Positions 42,889 through 53,685 of a stretch of 64,000 nucleotides of DNA are shown here, piece by piece (the first letter of the stretch is position 1; the number at the start of each line of letters is the position of its first letter). The stretch covers positions 620,001-684,000 of the forward strand of contig JAMWFC010000054.1 of NCBI GenBank assembly GCA_027475525.1. Direction: 5' to 3'. The notes under the pieces are model-generated. The model did not search any database and was not told the DNA's origin. It saw only the letters and a program-made list of their open reading frames with translations. This stretch comes from Macrolepiota albuminosa (Eukaryota > Basidiomycota > Agaricomycetes > Agaricales > Agaricaceae). The position numbers and the translations under genes are program-made.

Positions 42889-44542
42889 ATGGCTCTTGAA
42901 TACGAGAACATCTTCTCCGAACTCCCCTCTCTGTCTACCTGGTCTCCTCGGAATGAATCCGTAAGTCATCTATCTATCCATACCATATCCGAGTCGTCAG
43001 TTCTCGGCTCACGAACGTCCGTGGTAAGATTCTGCTCGAGCCCTATACATACATCTTGTCCATGAAAGGTAAAGAGATTCGTGGCAAGCTCATCGAGGCA
43101 TTCAACTTCTGGCTTGGCGTCCCGGCGCCCCAACTCGCAGTCATAAACCGTCTCGTTAACATGTTGCACAACGCGAGCCTGCTGCAAGTCCCTCCCTCGC
43201 TTCCTGTGCATCTTTTGATCCTCATCATTCGCTTGTTCAGTGTTGACGACATTGAAGACGATTCTCAGCTACGTCGTGGTCAGCCCGGTAAGCCACTTCA
43301 CTCATTCGCTTGTTCAGTGTTGACGACATTGAAGACGATTCTCAGCTACGTCGTGGTCAGCCCGGTAAGCCACTTCACTCTACTTGAGTTAGTAACCAGT
43401 AGTTGTTCACTCGGATTGCACTAGTCGCACACAAGATCTACGGAATCCCCCAAGCAATCAACACAGCTAACTACGTGTTCTTCCTTGCTTATCGAGAACT
43501 CTTTGTTCTTCGCACTTCTGAAGCCGAATGTGACGGCCGGGGACAACACCTCGATGCTATTGTCACCGGTACGTGTTCCCAACCCTCCTGATCTCCGGGC
43601 TACATACCAGTGGATTTGACTGGTTATCTCCCCCGCATATAGAGGAACTCCTGTCTCTCCATCGCGGGCAGGGCCTTGAGCTATACTGGCGCGACTCACT
43701 TCATGCCCAACTGAAGAAGAGTATATCTCCATGGTTAACAACAGTAAGCCAGCCTCCTCTCGTCTCCTAATTTGATACTAAATGCCCCTATCTCAGAGAC
43801 AGGCGGACTCCTTCGCATTGGATCAAACTCATGATGGCATGCTCCACGAGAACACTGACGTGTATGTTTTATTCCTTATTCTATGATGGTAAGAGAGTAT
43901 ATTGATCACGCCGTCACCATTCTTGTTTTCATAGGGATTATATACCGCTCGTCAACCTCATCGGGATCTATTACCAGATCCGAGATGACTTGATGAACTT
44001 GTGCGTCATAGGGATTATATACCGCTCGTCAACCTCATCGGGATCTATTACCAGATCCGAGATGACTTGATGAACTTGTGCGGACTGAGGTATGACCCAA
44101 TTAATTCGACACAAACATCCCCTATTTTCGTTTTTTATATTCAGATAAACTGACAATAAATCCTTTCGTAGTACACGCAGAATAAGGGGTTTGCTGAAGA
44201 CCTCACGGAGGGCAAGTTTTCCTTCCCCATTATACATAGCATTCGTGCGGACCCGACCGACCATCAAGTACTCAGTGGGTCTTGTTCTCTCGCTGTGTGC
44301 GTGCCATTTACATATGTATGTTTACAGATGTCCTTCGGCAGCGCTCTGAGACAGAGGACATGAAGAAGCACGTCATCGATTATATGCGTACTAAGACGAA
44401 GTCTTTCAAGTATACAATTAATGTGTTGGATAAGATCGAGATACAGTTGAGGCAAGAGGTACAAAGACTCGGGGGAAATCCCATGTTGAACAGCATTATG
44501 GATCGCCTGGGAGTCACGAGGGCTTCAACGAGCCAACATTAA
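42889..44542 (+). CDS. Geranylgeranyl diphosphate synthase, frames disturbed
   Basis: Trans-prenyltransferase making C20 diphosphate for prenylation and diterpenes. The conserved series is visible: [35 protein letters not shown], first Asp-rich motif [70 protein letters not shown] (second Asp pair) and [19 protein letters not shown], ending [11 protein letters not shown] and [17 protein letters not shown]. Many short introns; that before DDIEDD (43184-43240) has a GC donor (GCAAGT). Duplication 43226-43379 copies the DDIEDD exon (43241-43287 and 43318-43364); duplication 43930-44083 copies the exon with the second Asp pair. In addition, single bases appear missing near 43703 (before [12 protein letters not shown]) and near 43820 (after KTGGLLRIG). 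Whether these are sequence errors or decay cannot be told. The 5' join is also unresolved. Confidence 0.75.
43184..43240 (+). other. GC-AG intron in the GGPP synthase gene
   Basis: Donor GCAAGT and acceptor TTCAG; removal joins HNASLL to [10 protein letters not shown] in frame, so a GC donor is the natural reading. Confidence 0.65.
43226..43379. repeat. Exact 77-bp tandem duplication (assembly junction) duplicating an exon
   Basis: Units 43226-43302 and 43303-43379 are identical and each contains the whole 47-nt exon with the first Asp-rich motif of the GGPP synthase. Confidence 0.95.
43930..44083. repeat. Exact 77-bp tandem duplication (assembly junction) in GGPP synthase
   Basis: Units 43930-44006 and 44007-44083 are identical; they double the exon with [19 protein letters not shown]. 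Confidence 0.95.
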
Positions 44543-44549
44543 ATTGAAG

Positions 44550-45300
44550 TGTAATGGTTCAACACTACAATCATGTACTAGTGGATGTAGTGTAATTGAT
44601 GAAGAGTTAAACAACTAAAGAAAGGTGAGAACCATTACAATGAGTTAAACCTAACAGTTCTCCTGCCCGGGAGCCTGACCATGCTTCTCCAATACCTGCC
44701 TCGCGTGTTCCTTCTTATGAGTTAAACCTAACAGTTCTCCTGCCCGGGAGCCTGACCATGCTTCTCCAATACCTGCCTCGCGTGTTCCTTCTTGTTGAGA
44801 TCTATATGGCTAAGAGGCTATGGCCAAAAGGCTTACTATAACTTATCGAACTTGCTGCAACGGAGACTTCCTTAGTTACCAGTTCGATGAAGCTGTGGTG
44901 AAAGATGAGAAGGGCTCATCGCTGCGTGAGGTGAGTGTCTCATCTTGTTTTGCAGAGTAAAATAATGGGGAGACAAAAGAACGAATAAATAAATTTTCTG
45001 CTCTCCAAATCGATTTCGGTGTGAGTAATGTGAGGTGAGGGAGCGGCTACCTGTGCTGCGCCAGAACAACCAGGAGAGAGGGTAGCACAAAGGTGAAACT
45101 TTTCGGCCCTACTGTCCGACTCGGCGTCTACTATGCCGAGAACGGCTTCAAGTTCGCTTTTGCGAGCGCCCGTGAAGGGCTACCAGACGACGTGAACGAT
45201 TATTGCGCAGAGGCCTCCGAAAAGGCTCCTTACCCTCGGAACCCGCCTTTACGCCGAATAATCGAGCATTGTTAGCTTTTGTGCTCGAGACAGTATATGT
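44550..45300. other. No identified gene
   Basis: Between the GGPP synthase and NTPase copy B. A 60-codon frame at 45093-45275 has no family. Contains the 77-bp duplication at 44641-44794. Confidence 0.4.
44641..44794. repeat. Exact 77-bp tandem duplication (assembly junction)
   Basis: Units 44641-44717 and 44718-44794 are identical and non-coding. Confidence 0.9.
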
Positions 45301-45307
45301 GTGTCTT

Positions 45308-45461
45308 GGTTACTTTCAAAGAATACTCACCTCACACCTGCATCATGTCTACAAGGCTCACTCGTTCATCGGCCAAACGAGCCAGGTTACTTTCAAAGAA
45401 TACTCACCTCACACCTGCATCATGTCTACAAGGCTCACTCGTTCATCGGCCAAACGAGCCA
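45308..45461. repeat. Exact 77-bp tandem duplication (assembly junction) at the 5' end of NTPase copy B
   Basis: Units 45308-45384 and 45385-45461 are identical; each contains the ATG and the first codons (MSTRLTRSSAKRA) of copy B. Confidence 0.9.
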
Positions 45462-48400
45462 TACAGGACTCTAACACCATCGCTGTATCATGTCTACAGG
45501 CAAACTCGTTCATCGCCAAACGAGCCAATCAGGACTCTAACGCTGACTCGTCGGCATCGTCACAAGTCGAGGCTGCTCAACAGCTGTTTCGTCGAGCCAG
45601 GACCCCCCAGACGTACGACGAACTGTGTCTTTGGTGATCCGAAAGATCTTTCAGAAATCGAAGCTTTTTATACGCCAATCTTCAAACAACTCGCCAAGAT
45701 CATCGTTGGCAGAGACGACATACCAGTGCCCCAGAGAGAGTCATGGCAGGGATTTTCTTACTCTGCTCGAGCCAGATTTGGAGAGTACGCGGGGTGGGGA
45801 AGTAAAGAACGTATGGCAACGATGGCACTGATCGATTACAGTTCGTCCTTCATATTATCCACCATTCCTGTGACTCACTTCTCAATAGTCAAGCAGAGAA
45901 CGAGAAACCTCCCAAACTTCTCATCAAACTTACACGCCAAGCCCGGTGAGTGTTCAGCAGTTCTGTTCTCGTCCTCGTGTAACGTTTGTCTCAGAAGTCT
46001 TGCTCGCGGTACAAACTGCTTGGAAGACGGGTATGTGGGCGATGCCCACCGTCTATTACAAAAAGCCATAAATGACATGTGCTCCTCCTCCCGCTTCGAC
46101 AAACCTTACGGGAATTTTCTTTCCATCATTCAGGGATCAGGAACGGTAAATCTCGGCTAATGGACCAGCTTTCCCAGTCTGTTTTCGCGATGCCAATAAT
46201 CTGAGACCCGAATCAGACAAATCAGGTGCTTTGCTTGCTTTGTATCATGTATCAATTCTGACCTCACGATGAAGGCTACCCACTTGGCGATTATGCTAAT
46301 GGAGAGCCACTAGTCGATTTCTTCTGCGGATTTAAATTCAAGCCAGCACTCTATGTTCAGCGCCGCTATCTGCTGTTTTTACTGCAGGCCGTCGCCTTTG
46401 CTGACGCTTGGATCGATGAACAGAAGGCGTCAGGTCATACGGCCGAAGATCTTGCTGCAGAATGGTACAAGCATATTGGTGATCCTCAGAGCAAGGTACG
46501 CACGGAGATGTATACTGCGGCAATCGACATGATTACACCTTTGGAAGAATTCAAAGACATTTTAAACGAGGATGTCCCATTTGAGGATACTCAAAGGAAA
46601 GGTCTGTGGGTATTTCGTCAGCCGTGAAGAATCTGGTGCTGATATTGTTTCCCAGTAAGGACCTTCCTGACTGAAGTCTCGCAGAAAATCAAACCTGAGG
46701 GGAATGGTTCAGAACCTGCTTTCATCTTCTATTTCGATGAAGCACATCATCTTACCAAGGCCACGGTAACACCTAAAGAGGTACCAAAACGCACAGCTTA
46801 TCAGTGCCTGTGCAAAGCCTTCACCTACATGACGAGAGCGCCAGTCTTTGCACTATTCCTGTCGACGTATTCACGTTTGTCTGAGTCTACCCACCCGACG
46901 AGTGCACGAAATTTCTGGTCTTCCCGCCCCATGTCGTTCGAGTCTGCGGAAAGTGACGATAATATGCATGCCCCTTTTGTTGAACTTCCTTTTGATGTCT
47001 GGAAGGAACGGATCCTTGTGACCGAAGGTGATCATTCCTCTGAGGAGATATGTTCGTTGAAGTTCATGGCGCGATTTGGCCGTCCGCTGTAAGCCACATA
47101 TATTTGGTTTTATGCCTTATTTGTTCACTCAAACTGTGTATTCCAGGTTTTGGGCACTTTTGGAAGAGTCGCAGACAGAAGATGTACAGGCCCTGATGGA
47201 TTACGCCATGCGGAAATTGGAATTACGTCTTGAGGATACAACCCGGGACAAACCTCACGATTACCCACTTAAAGAGCTGATTCCGCCTCTTGCCATTCGT
47301 GTTGATCTGACCTTCGAGTCTAACCGAGACGAAGCCGTTTTACTCGAAGGACTCCTCGTCGCCAGCAGCATGCGAACTGTGTACTCCGTTCCACAGCATC
47401 GACAGTATCTCCGTGGTGGATACTCATCCGAACCTTTCGTGGCAGAGGCAGCTTCTCGTTCGATATTCAAAAAATGTCAGATAAAAGTATTGGGAACGGA
47501 TCCCAAAGAGTTCAAGTGGTCAAAAGAGATAATCGACAAGATCGTAGCAGTATACAAGCATGACATACCATTTGCAATCTCAGCGTGGCTTGACAGGGGG
47601 CTGATTGACAAGGGACAGAGAGAGGAACTGGTCGCGAAGATACTCTGCATTCTGGCCCATGACATCTCGATCTTGAAGAACCCGTCTCTTGAGGGCACCT
47701 TAGTCAAAGATGATATCTCGTTCAGCAAGATGATTCCCGTCGTCGACTTTCTCCGTGCTCTCATTCCGAAGGAGGACATCGAGTCAGTTCTTAAAGCGGA
47801 ACCGGGAAACATGCGAGGAGAGACGCTTGAAGAAGCGTTCAAAGACGCGTTTGTGCATTTCACGCAGTTCGTCAAGGCAGGTGACCAGTTGACGATCACC
47901 GATGAAGCTGTCTACTTGCTTTTCGTACGGGGCGCGGCAATCCAAGGCTACCTGAATATGGATCAAGCCGGCCTTCTTATTCCTGTGTGGATTAGCAGCA
48001 AAGAGAATCCACAACCGAACCGGTGGAGTATGACCGCAATCTTCATTCAAGTGAAGAACAGGGTCAGCCACACGTTCATTCACATTGACGCCCAGAAGAC
48101 CTTCAAGTTTTTCAGCCAGACTCAGGCAAAGGTGCTCAAAGAACGCCCATATATTACTATCACTATGGAACTTGTAGTCCTGGAATCTCAGCAGAATAGC
48201 GCACCAACGCCGCAAGCGAAGGAACAAGGGAAAGAACCTCAGACTAATATGTCCGCGACTCCTTCCACGAGCAATCCGATCCCAAAAGTTGCTATGTCAC
48301 CCTCTGGAGTCAAGGTTTCCTCATTCGAACTCGAGCAAGAATTGCGGGAAAGGCCTTACACTTACCCACGCTACGAAATACGCATTGTGGGATGTTCGAA

Positions 48401-48710
48401 ACGGGCGTACAATGTCGTTGGTGAATTTTCATACTCCGGTCTTTTCGCACACAAGGATATGTTGGCAGAACATCCGCGAACTGAAGACGAGTTCCTTAAA
48501 GCGATCCGGCGGATGAAGCCTTACTGGGCAGCTCAATCGTCGTTTGATTGGGCAAATATGAAGAACGGAAGTCGCGTTGGTGCTCATGTCATTGAGGACC
48601 AGCACGCGGAAAAGATCATGACTGATGACGCCGACAAGTCCAATAAAGTATCCGATGGCGTGAATGTTTACGAATTCTCAGGCAAAGAGGCCGAAACCAC
48701 GGATGGCTGA
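45341..48710 (+). pseudogene. P-loop NTPase with C-terminal nuclease-like domain, copy B
   Basis: Close paralogue of copy C in inverse orientation. The N-terminus is basic (MSTRLTRSSAKRA). The P-loop region (FLSIIQGSGT, about 46125) lacks one base compared with copy C, so the Walker A frame is lost; another base is missing about 40 bp later (near 46200). Beyond that the exons are open: Walker B FIFYFDEAHHL near 46730, 46656-47088 and 47147-48710, separated by introns 46602-46655 and 47089-47146. The last exon encodes the nuclease-like motif pair DQAGLLIPVWIS and IFIQVKNR with Lys present. Compared with copy C it has an extra linker of about 40 residues around LVVLESQQNSAPTPQ. The C-terminal module resembles Crinkler-lineage REase domains; role unknown. 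The P-loop frameshift suggests a dead gene unless it is a sequence error. Confidence 0.6.
47089..47146 (+). other. Intron in NTPase copy B
   Basis: A 58-nt GTAAGC...TCCAG intron joining ARFGRPL to FWALLEESQ. Copy C has a 58-nt intron at the same place with nearly the same sequence, evidence of a recent duplication. Confidence 0.8.
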
Positions 48711-49096
48711 GTATTGACGCGGTAAGCTGTTTGTTGATCGTGTTGCAGCAAGTTATACGCAGTTGTCACACGCAGACACTTGGTGTAGTCTAGTTCTGAA
48801 GGGAACAACGACACCAATACATAGTAAAGGGAGAAAATAATCATATGATCATGTGCTGAGTCGCATGTGTCTGTCTCGTCCCTATGGAAGTGCAACAGAT
48901 CGTTGATAGCTAACACTCAGTAGTCGTCCCTATTAGAACTAATGACCGATAAACCACTGAGTGTAAGACTAAGTGTAAGATTAACAATCCTCAGTCTTTG
49001 TATAAGTGACTATATTCAATATCATACCTAAGTGCAAGATTAACAATCTAGGTATGTTGTCAGTTAATTGCGGTAAGTATATGTATCTGTAGGCTC

Positions 49097-49127
49097 ACTC
49101 TCAGTCTTTGTATAAGTGACTGAGAGT
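49097..49127. repeat. Inverted repeat (hairpin)
   Basis: ACTCTCAGTC and GACTGAGAGT form a perfect 10-bp stem around an 11-nt loop. The core TCAGTCTTTGTATAAGTGAC also occurs about 110 bp to the left, near 48993. It may be the end of a small inverted-repeat element. Confidence 0.55.
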
Positions 49128-49199
49128 ATAGTGTCCATATGTATCATATTTATATTGTATCGTAGTCAAAGCAGGGTCATGGTGTGTGAAATGTGTGAT

Positions 49200-49255
49200 A
49201 TATGAGTGAAAGAAAGAAAGGATAGAAGAAGAAAGAAAGAAAGAGAAATAGAGGA
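49200..49255 (+). repeat. GAAA-type purine simple repeat
   Basis: A run of GAAA, GAAG and GAGAAA units with almost no pyrimidines on the plus strand. Confidence 0.7.
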
Positions 49256-51052
49256 CAAAGGGGCGCAAAGTGACGGTGACCTTTAATAAGTTCAACAGTC
49301 CCACTCATGTTAAATACTACCATGTTAAATACTACCACCAATGCCATTCATGCATCTCATTGTCTATTCCTTACAGTCACTTACTTGTTTGTTACTACTG
49401 GACACTATTGAAGAAATACCTCATTCAGATTGCCTCCATGAAGCTGTTTGGGGTTACGAAGAGAGAATTTTTGCCACAGAACAGGGATACCGAGGTTAGC
49501 CCTCCTTGCACCTTGTTATCAAGTCATCTTTCTGTGAAGGCAATGATGGTACTTAATAAGAACTTGACTTCAAAACACCGAGACATACACAAAAATAGTT
49601 AACCACACCATACGGTTTCCAGGGAGAAGGAGGGACTTATTTAGAACAATCAATAAACATTAAATTTCTTTTCTTTATTTCTATTCAGATTGATTGCAAG
49701 TACCATTGAAATATCATTTTAAATCTAGTTACAATATTTTCTCTCTGGTTTTGACAAAACATTCAAATAAAATTTTGCAACCAATTACTATCTGCGGTTC
49801 AAGTACCACAGAGGGAGGTCTTGCACAGGTACTTTCAGCCACAACGAGGTGAACGCTGATCGTGCTGCCCATCATAACCCGTGTACCACCCCCTGGTGCT
49901 TGCACAATGTGCAATGTCATGGGGTATAGAAGTCGTGCAGCGTAATTCAAAGCGCGCCAAGCATCAGCTCTCAGCTCTCATCAGAGTAGAAGTCAAATAG
50001 TGGCAAGTGGGCCTTGGCCAGGCGTTTTCCCCACACTGTAATACCCACCTGTTCAGGGTCCCTGGGCCGGTCTTGTCCGGGCAGGCGGCAGTCCAAGGAC
50101 TACTATACTCCCCCTCAGTAAATCCTATGTTGGGTAAACACATAACATATGTGCTCTAGGGAAGTGGCATCCCTATGGAGCTGTGGGACGGTTTAGGGCA
50201 GCGGTTAAGCCCTCTGACGAGCCCCTTCGCAAGGGCGAAAACCATATAAGACCCACGTTGTTTTTTGCAGGGATGAACGCGTCGGCAAGAGGGGATTGAT
50301 GCCGATGGTGCCGAAGTCACATGGCAGCAAAAATTGAAGACATTTTCCCACAGTTGTTATAAGGAATGATTAACCTTGATCCTATTCTAGATCTCGGAAT
50401 CTTGCTAGTGGAATTCTACTTACTCTTTGAATCTGCTATTACGTCGCTTCTTGCTACCACTAGGCTGGCAAATTCGAACAGCTTCGGGCTGGGATTTATG
50501 ATCAAAATTTGATGACATTTGCCGTCACACCTTACCCACTTGATCAACCGCTGCTGGGTTACCCGAGATGTCCAGGAATACCTTCTTGCTTTCAGTCTAT
50601 CATAGTCTGGGTAAAAGCAGGTCTTAGCTCTGATTCTCAAGCAGAATACTTGATCACTGGAACATCACTCATTTGTCTGGACCTGCGACGACGAGTTCTC
50701 ACGTCGAACAGCTTCCACGCCAGCACGGGCCGAAGCAAAAAATCACAAGGAATCAAGGGGTACATAACTGACGGATCCTTGACGGTACCCATGCAATGTC
50801 ACATCGCTACCGCCATCAGCCGCTCAAGGCCATTTACTTGACAGGACAGTTCATTCTAACACTCTTGCGCATTCCCTTGTGGGTTTTGTTGTCAATTCCT
50901 AGGTAAGGCCAAATGAGCCTGTTACTCTTATGCTTGTCCTTCAATCTTTATCAGGTCATGGCGTCCCCGACAGTCATGGAGCTTGAAGAGGGCTCTCCTA
51001 GTCAGATTCGTTCGTTTTTTCATGGCATTACCCGCGAAGTATATTAGAAACC

Positions 51053-52081
51053 TTGTTCATCCATGACTGCATTCCAACGTTTTTTCCAAGGACTGGACCA
51101 TTAATCAAGCTTCCCAATCATAAAGCCATCACCCTAGGACCGGGTGTCAATGGACTTTGGGTAGACCCTGTTCCTGAGCTTATTACTGGTAAATTGGAAA
51201 TGTGGATGATAGCAGCCTCTGTCACCCCCGTCCGCATCCCCGGTTACTGGACACACAAGAAGGGCTCCAATATCAAAGTTGGAGCTGCCCCAACTTCTGG
51301 AGAGAAAGTCCTCTATCATCTCCATGGGGGCGCGTACATTCGCCTTTCTGCACATCCATCCGACCCAACAGCTGCGGTCGCGCGTGGAATTCTTGAACAC
51401 ACTCAAGCTATTCACCGTGTATTCGCCCTCGAGTATCGCCTTTCGTCCTCTAAACCATTTGAGGTAGACGCCCCCTTCCCAGCGGCTCTCGTTGACGCTC
51501 TCGCTGGTTATAATTACCTTGTTAATGTAGTTGGGTTCTCCCCCGCGGACATAATCATAGCTGGTGATTCTGCCGGCGCAAACCTCACGCACGCGCTTAC
51601 GCGCTACCTCGTTGAATACAAAGACTTCAAACAGCAGCTAGCACCGCCTGGTGGTATTATCCTGCTCTCACCGTGGAGTGATCTTGGCGTGTCTCACGAG
51701 AGCCCAACCGCGTCGAGTCACAAGTTTGTCGATTCAGACTACCTGCACCCTACCATTGGTAGTGTAAACTACGCCAAAGATTCGTTCTTGGGTCCCTTAG
51801 GCCTTGGTGCGGCAATAAGGAATCCGTACATCTCTCCTGCCTCTTTGGACCCAGGTCTCGTCATCGACTTCAAAGGTTTTCCTCGCACTTTTATCGTGGC
51901 TGGCGGTGCAGAGATTTTATACGACCAGATCATTTGTCTTCGAGACAGAATGATGAAAGATTTGGGTGACAAAGTCACTTACTATGAGGCAAAGGATGGC
52001 ATCCATGACTACTTGATCTTTGAGTGGCACGAGCCAGAAAGGACCGAAACCCTTCAGGCCATTGCGAAATGGGTGTCATAG
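51053..52081 (+). CDS. Alpha/beta-hydrolase fold-3 (HSL-type) esterase
   Basis: Hormone-sensitive-lipase-like esterase. Oxyanion-hole motif HGGA at residues 91-94, nucleophile GDSAG with Ser173, acid in the AGGAEILYDQ region, and catalytic His in DGIHDY at about residue 318. The frame is open for 342 residues from an ATG at 51053 to the stop at 52081. The first 25 or so residues are doubtful: in another frame just upstream, ALPAKYIRNLVHP is read as in longer family members, then a TGA at 51064-51066 where Trp would be expected. So either the N-terminus is supplied by an exon I cannot place or the 5' end is damaged. The catalytic part looks functional. Substrate unknown. Confidence 0.75.
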   Translation: MFIHDCIPTFFPRTGPLIKLPNHKAITLGPGVNGLWVDPVPELITGKLEMWMIAASVTPVRIPGYWTHKKGSNIKVGAAPTSGEKVLYHLHGGAYIRLSAHPSDPTAAVARGILEHTQAIHRVFALEYRLSSSKPFEVDAPFPAALVDALAGYNYLVNVVGFSPADIIIAGDSAGANLTHALTRYLVEYKDFKQQLAPPGGIILLSPWSDLGVSHESPTASSHKFVDSDYLHPTIGSVNYAKDSFLGPLGLGAAIRNPYISPASLDPGLVIDFKGFPRTFIVAGGAEILYDQIICLRDRMMKDLGDKVTYYEAKDGIHDYLIFEWHEPERTETLQAIAKWVS

Positions 52082-52089
52082 TTCAGTTG

Positions 52090-53680
52090 CGCTACAGAAT
52101 CCAAGGGGCTCAATTTGCTCTTCTTTCTGATTGATATTGTTTCGGTGGTATATGGCTACTTAGGTATGATATCCACTCTGCTCCACTTACCTGGCCTGCC
52201 TTTTGATAACTAGAACTTTATTGCTTGTCAAAGCCATCCGTTCTTGTAATCTTGCCCTACCAAGGATTGTTGTGGATTTTGTCCAATTGTTTCTTAATAT
52301 AATGCCCTCTTCAGACAGACCGAACGAACAAAAGATTTCTGACAAACAACTAAAAGTATTTCTCAACTTCTAAACCTACATGGTGGCCACTACTACAAGC
52401 TCTGCTACAGGAATTTGATTCTACTCAACAGTGCTACGCACAGCCTTCTAATGTGATCGATGGATATAGTCCTCTCTTTCGCTAGGTCTGATGTGATAAA
52501 ATATACGCAATCATCGCTTTTGATATTTGCGACGTAAGTAGTTTTCGGTGCTTGCAAACGTCGTGGATCGTTTGTCTCTTTGTTGCCGGTAAGGGTAGAC
52601 AATTACTCGTTTGTTGGAACACGATAAGACTCCAACCACTTGAGGTGCGGACAGGATTCTCTGGGGACCACACCCTCCCACGATATCGTGAAATTATCTT
52701 TATGTACGGCATCATGGTAGTAGAGCAACGAGAACTCACCCTCAGTCCGATATATTTGACTGAGGATGCAGTATTAAGAAGGGGGTATGAGCGCTAATAT
52801 ATTTCTGATCCCTCTCTAAGCTCCGCTGTATCTTTTATCACTTCGAGATATGACCGGACAACAAATTGAAAAACAATGGCCGGCTTGACAGTTGTATTTT
52901 TCCTGAGCTCAGCCATGTCCTTCGCCAGATCCTCACGTTGTGAACGTGCATCGGGTGCGATCGGTGGTATAGATAAATGAAAGGGTTGCCAGGGAATAGT
53001 GGTGTAAAGATCAATTGGGCTGCTGATACTCTGTAAGATATCAATATACACCTCGATCTCATATTGACAACACACATACCCTTTCCATGATATGCAATGC
53101 GTATTTTTACGAAAGATGCTGAGCTATCACTGTCTTTGCTCGTGATATATCGGTAGGTTCCTTGTTGAAGACTGTCCAATTGAATCTGCTTTTGGCATGG
53201 TTGACATGTCCACACTCAGTTATATCATACTAAGCAAAATGCCAAAGCGCTAGAAATGATCTTTCACTAGAAAGCCACTTTGTAAATGCTGACGCCACGC
53301 TCAGACCGGGATGAACGCATTGGCCGGTTGCGAAACCAAGATATTGATAGCTTTTTCCAACCATCAATCCAGTAATAGATTGAAAGCTGCGGAGTAACAG
53401 AGTCAACCGAGGTTGGAACGAAGTAACGAGATGGTAAAGCTGAAGGTCCCGTAATTCTCATAGAGAGGATGGCTGCTGGAAACGTGGGGATCTATGTTGA
53501 CATAAAACTCTTTGATTAAACTCAGCTGCTTTGACCATTTCGGATATCGGACTCGGTTCAAAGGATGTAAACCAAAAATGTCTCTCAGCGACAACGTCAC
53601 CATGCGAGACATCCTCCACCTAATACAACACGATTCACAACAGAAGCCAATCAATATATTTCCTAAATGCCAAGCAAGAG
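52090..53680. other. No identified gene
   Basis: Short frames on both strands (for example 52838-53215 minus) with no family. The right end is the 3' flank of the minus-strand membrane-protein gene. Confidence 0.4.
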
Positions 53681-53685
53681 ACATT

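Larger units (their letters stand above)
48711..50990. other. No identified gene; repeats and simple sequence
   Basis: Contains a hairpin with duplicated loop sequence (48985-49127), a GAAA-rich tract (about 49205-49255) and a GC-richer block with short palindromes around 50000-50300. No coding region is supported. Confidence 0.45.
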
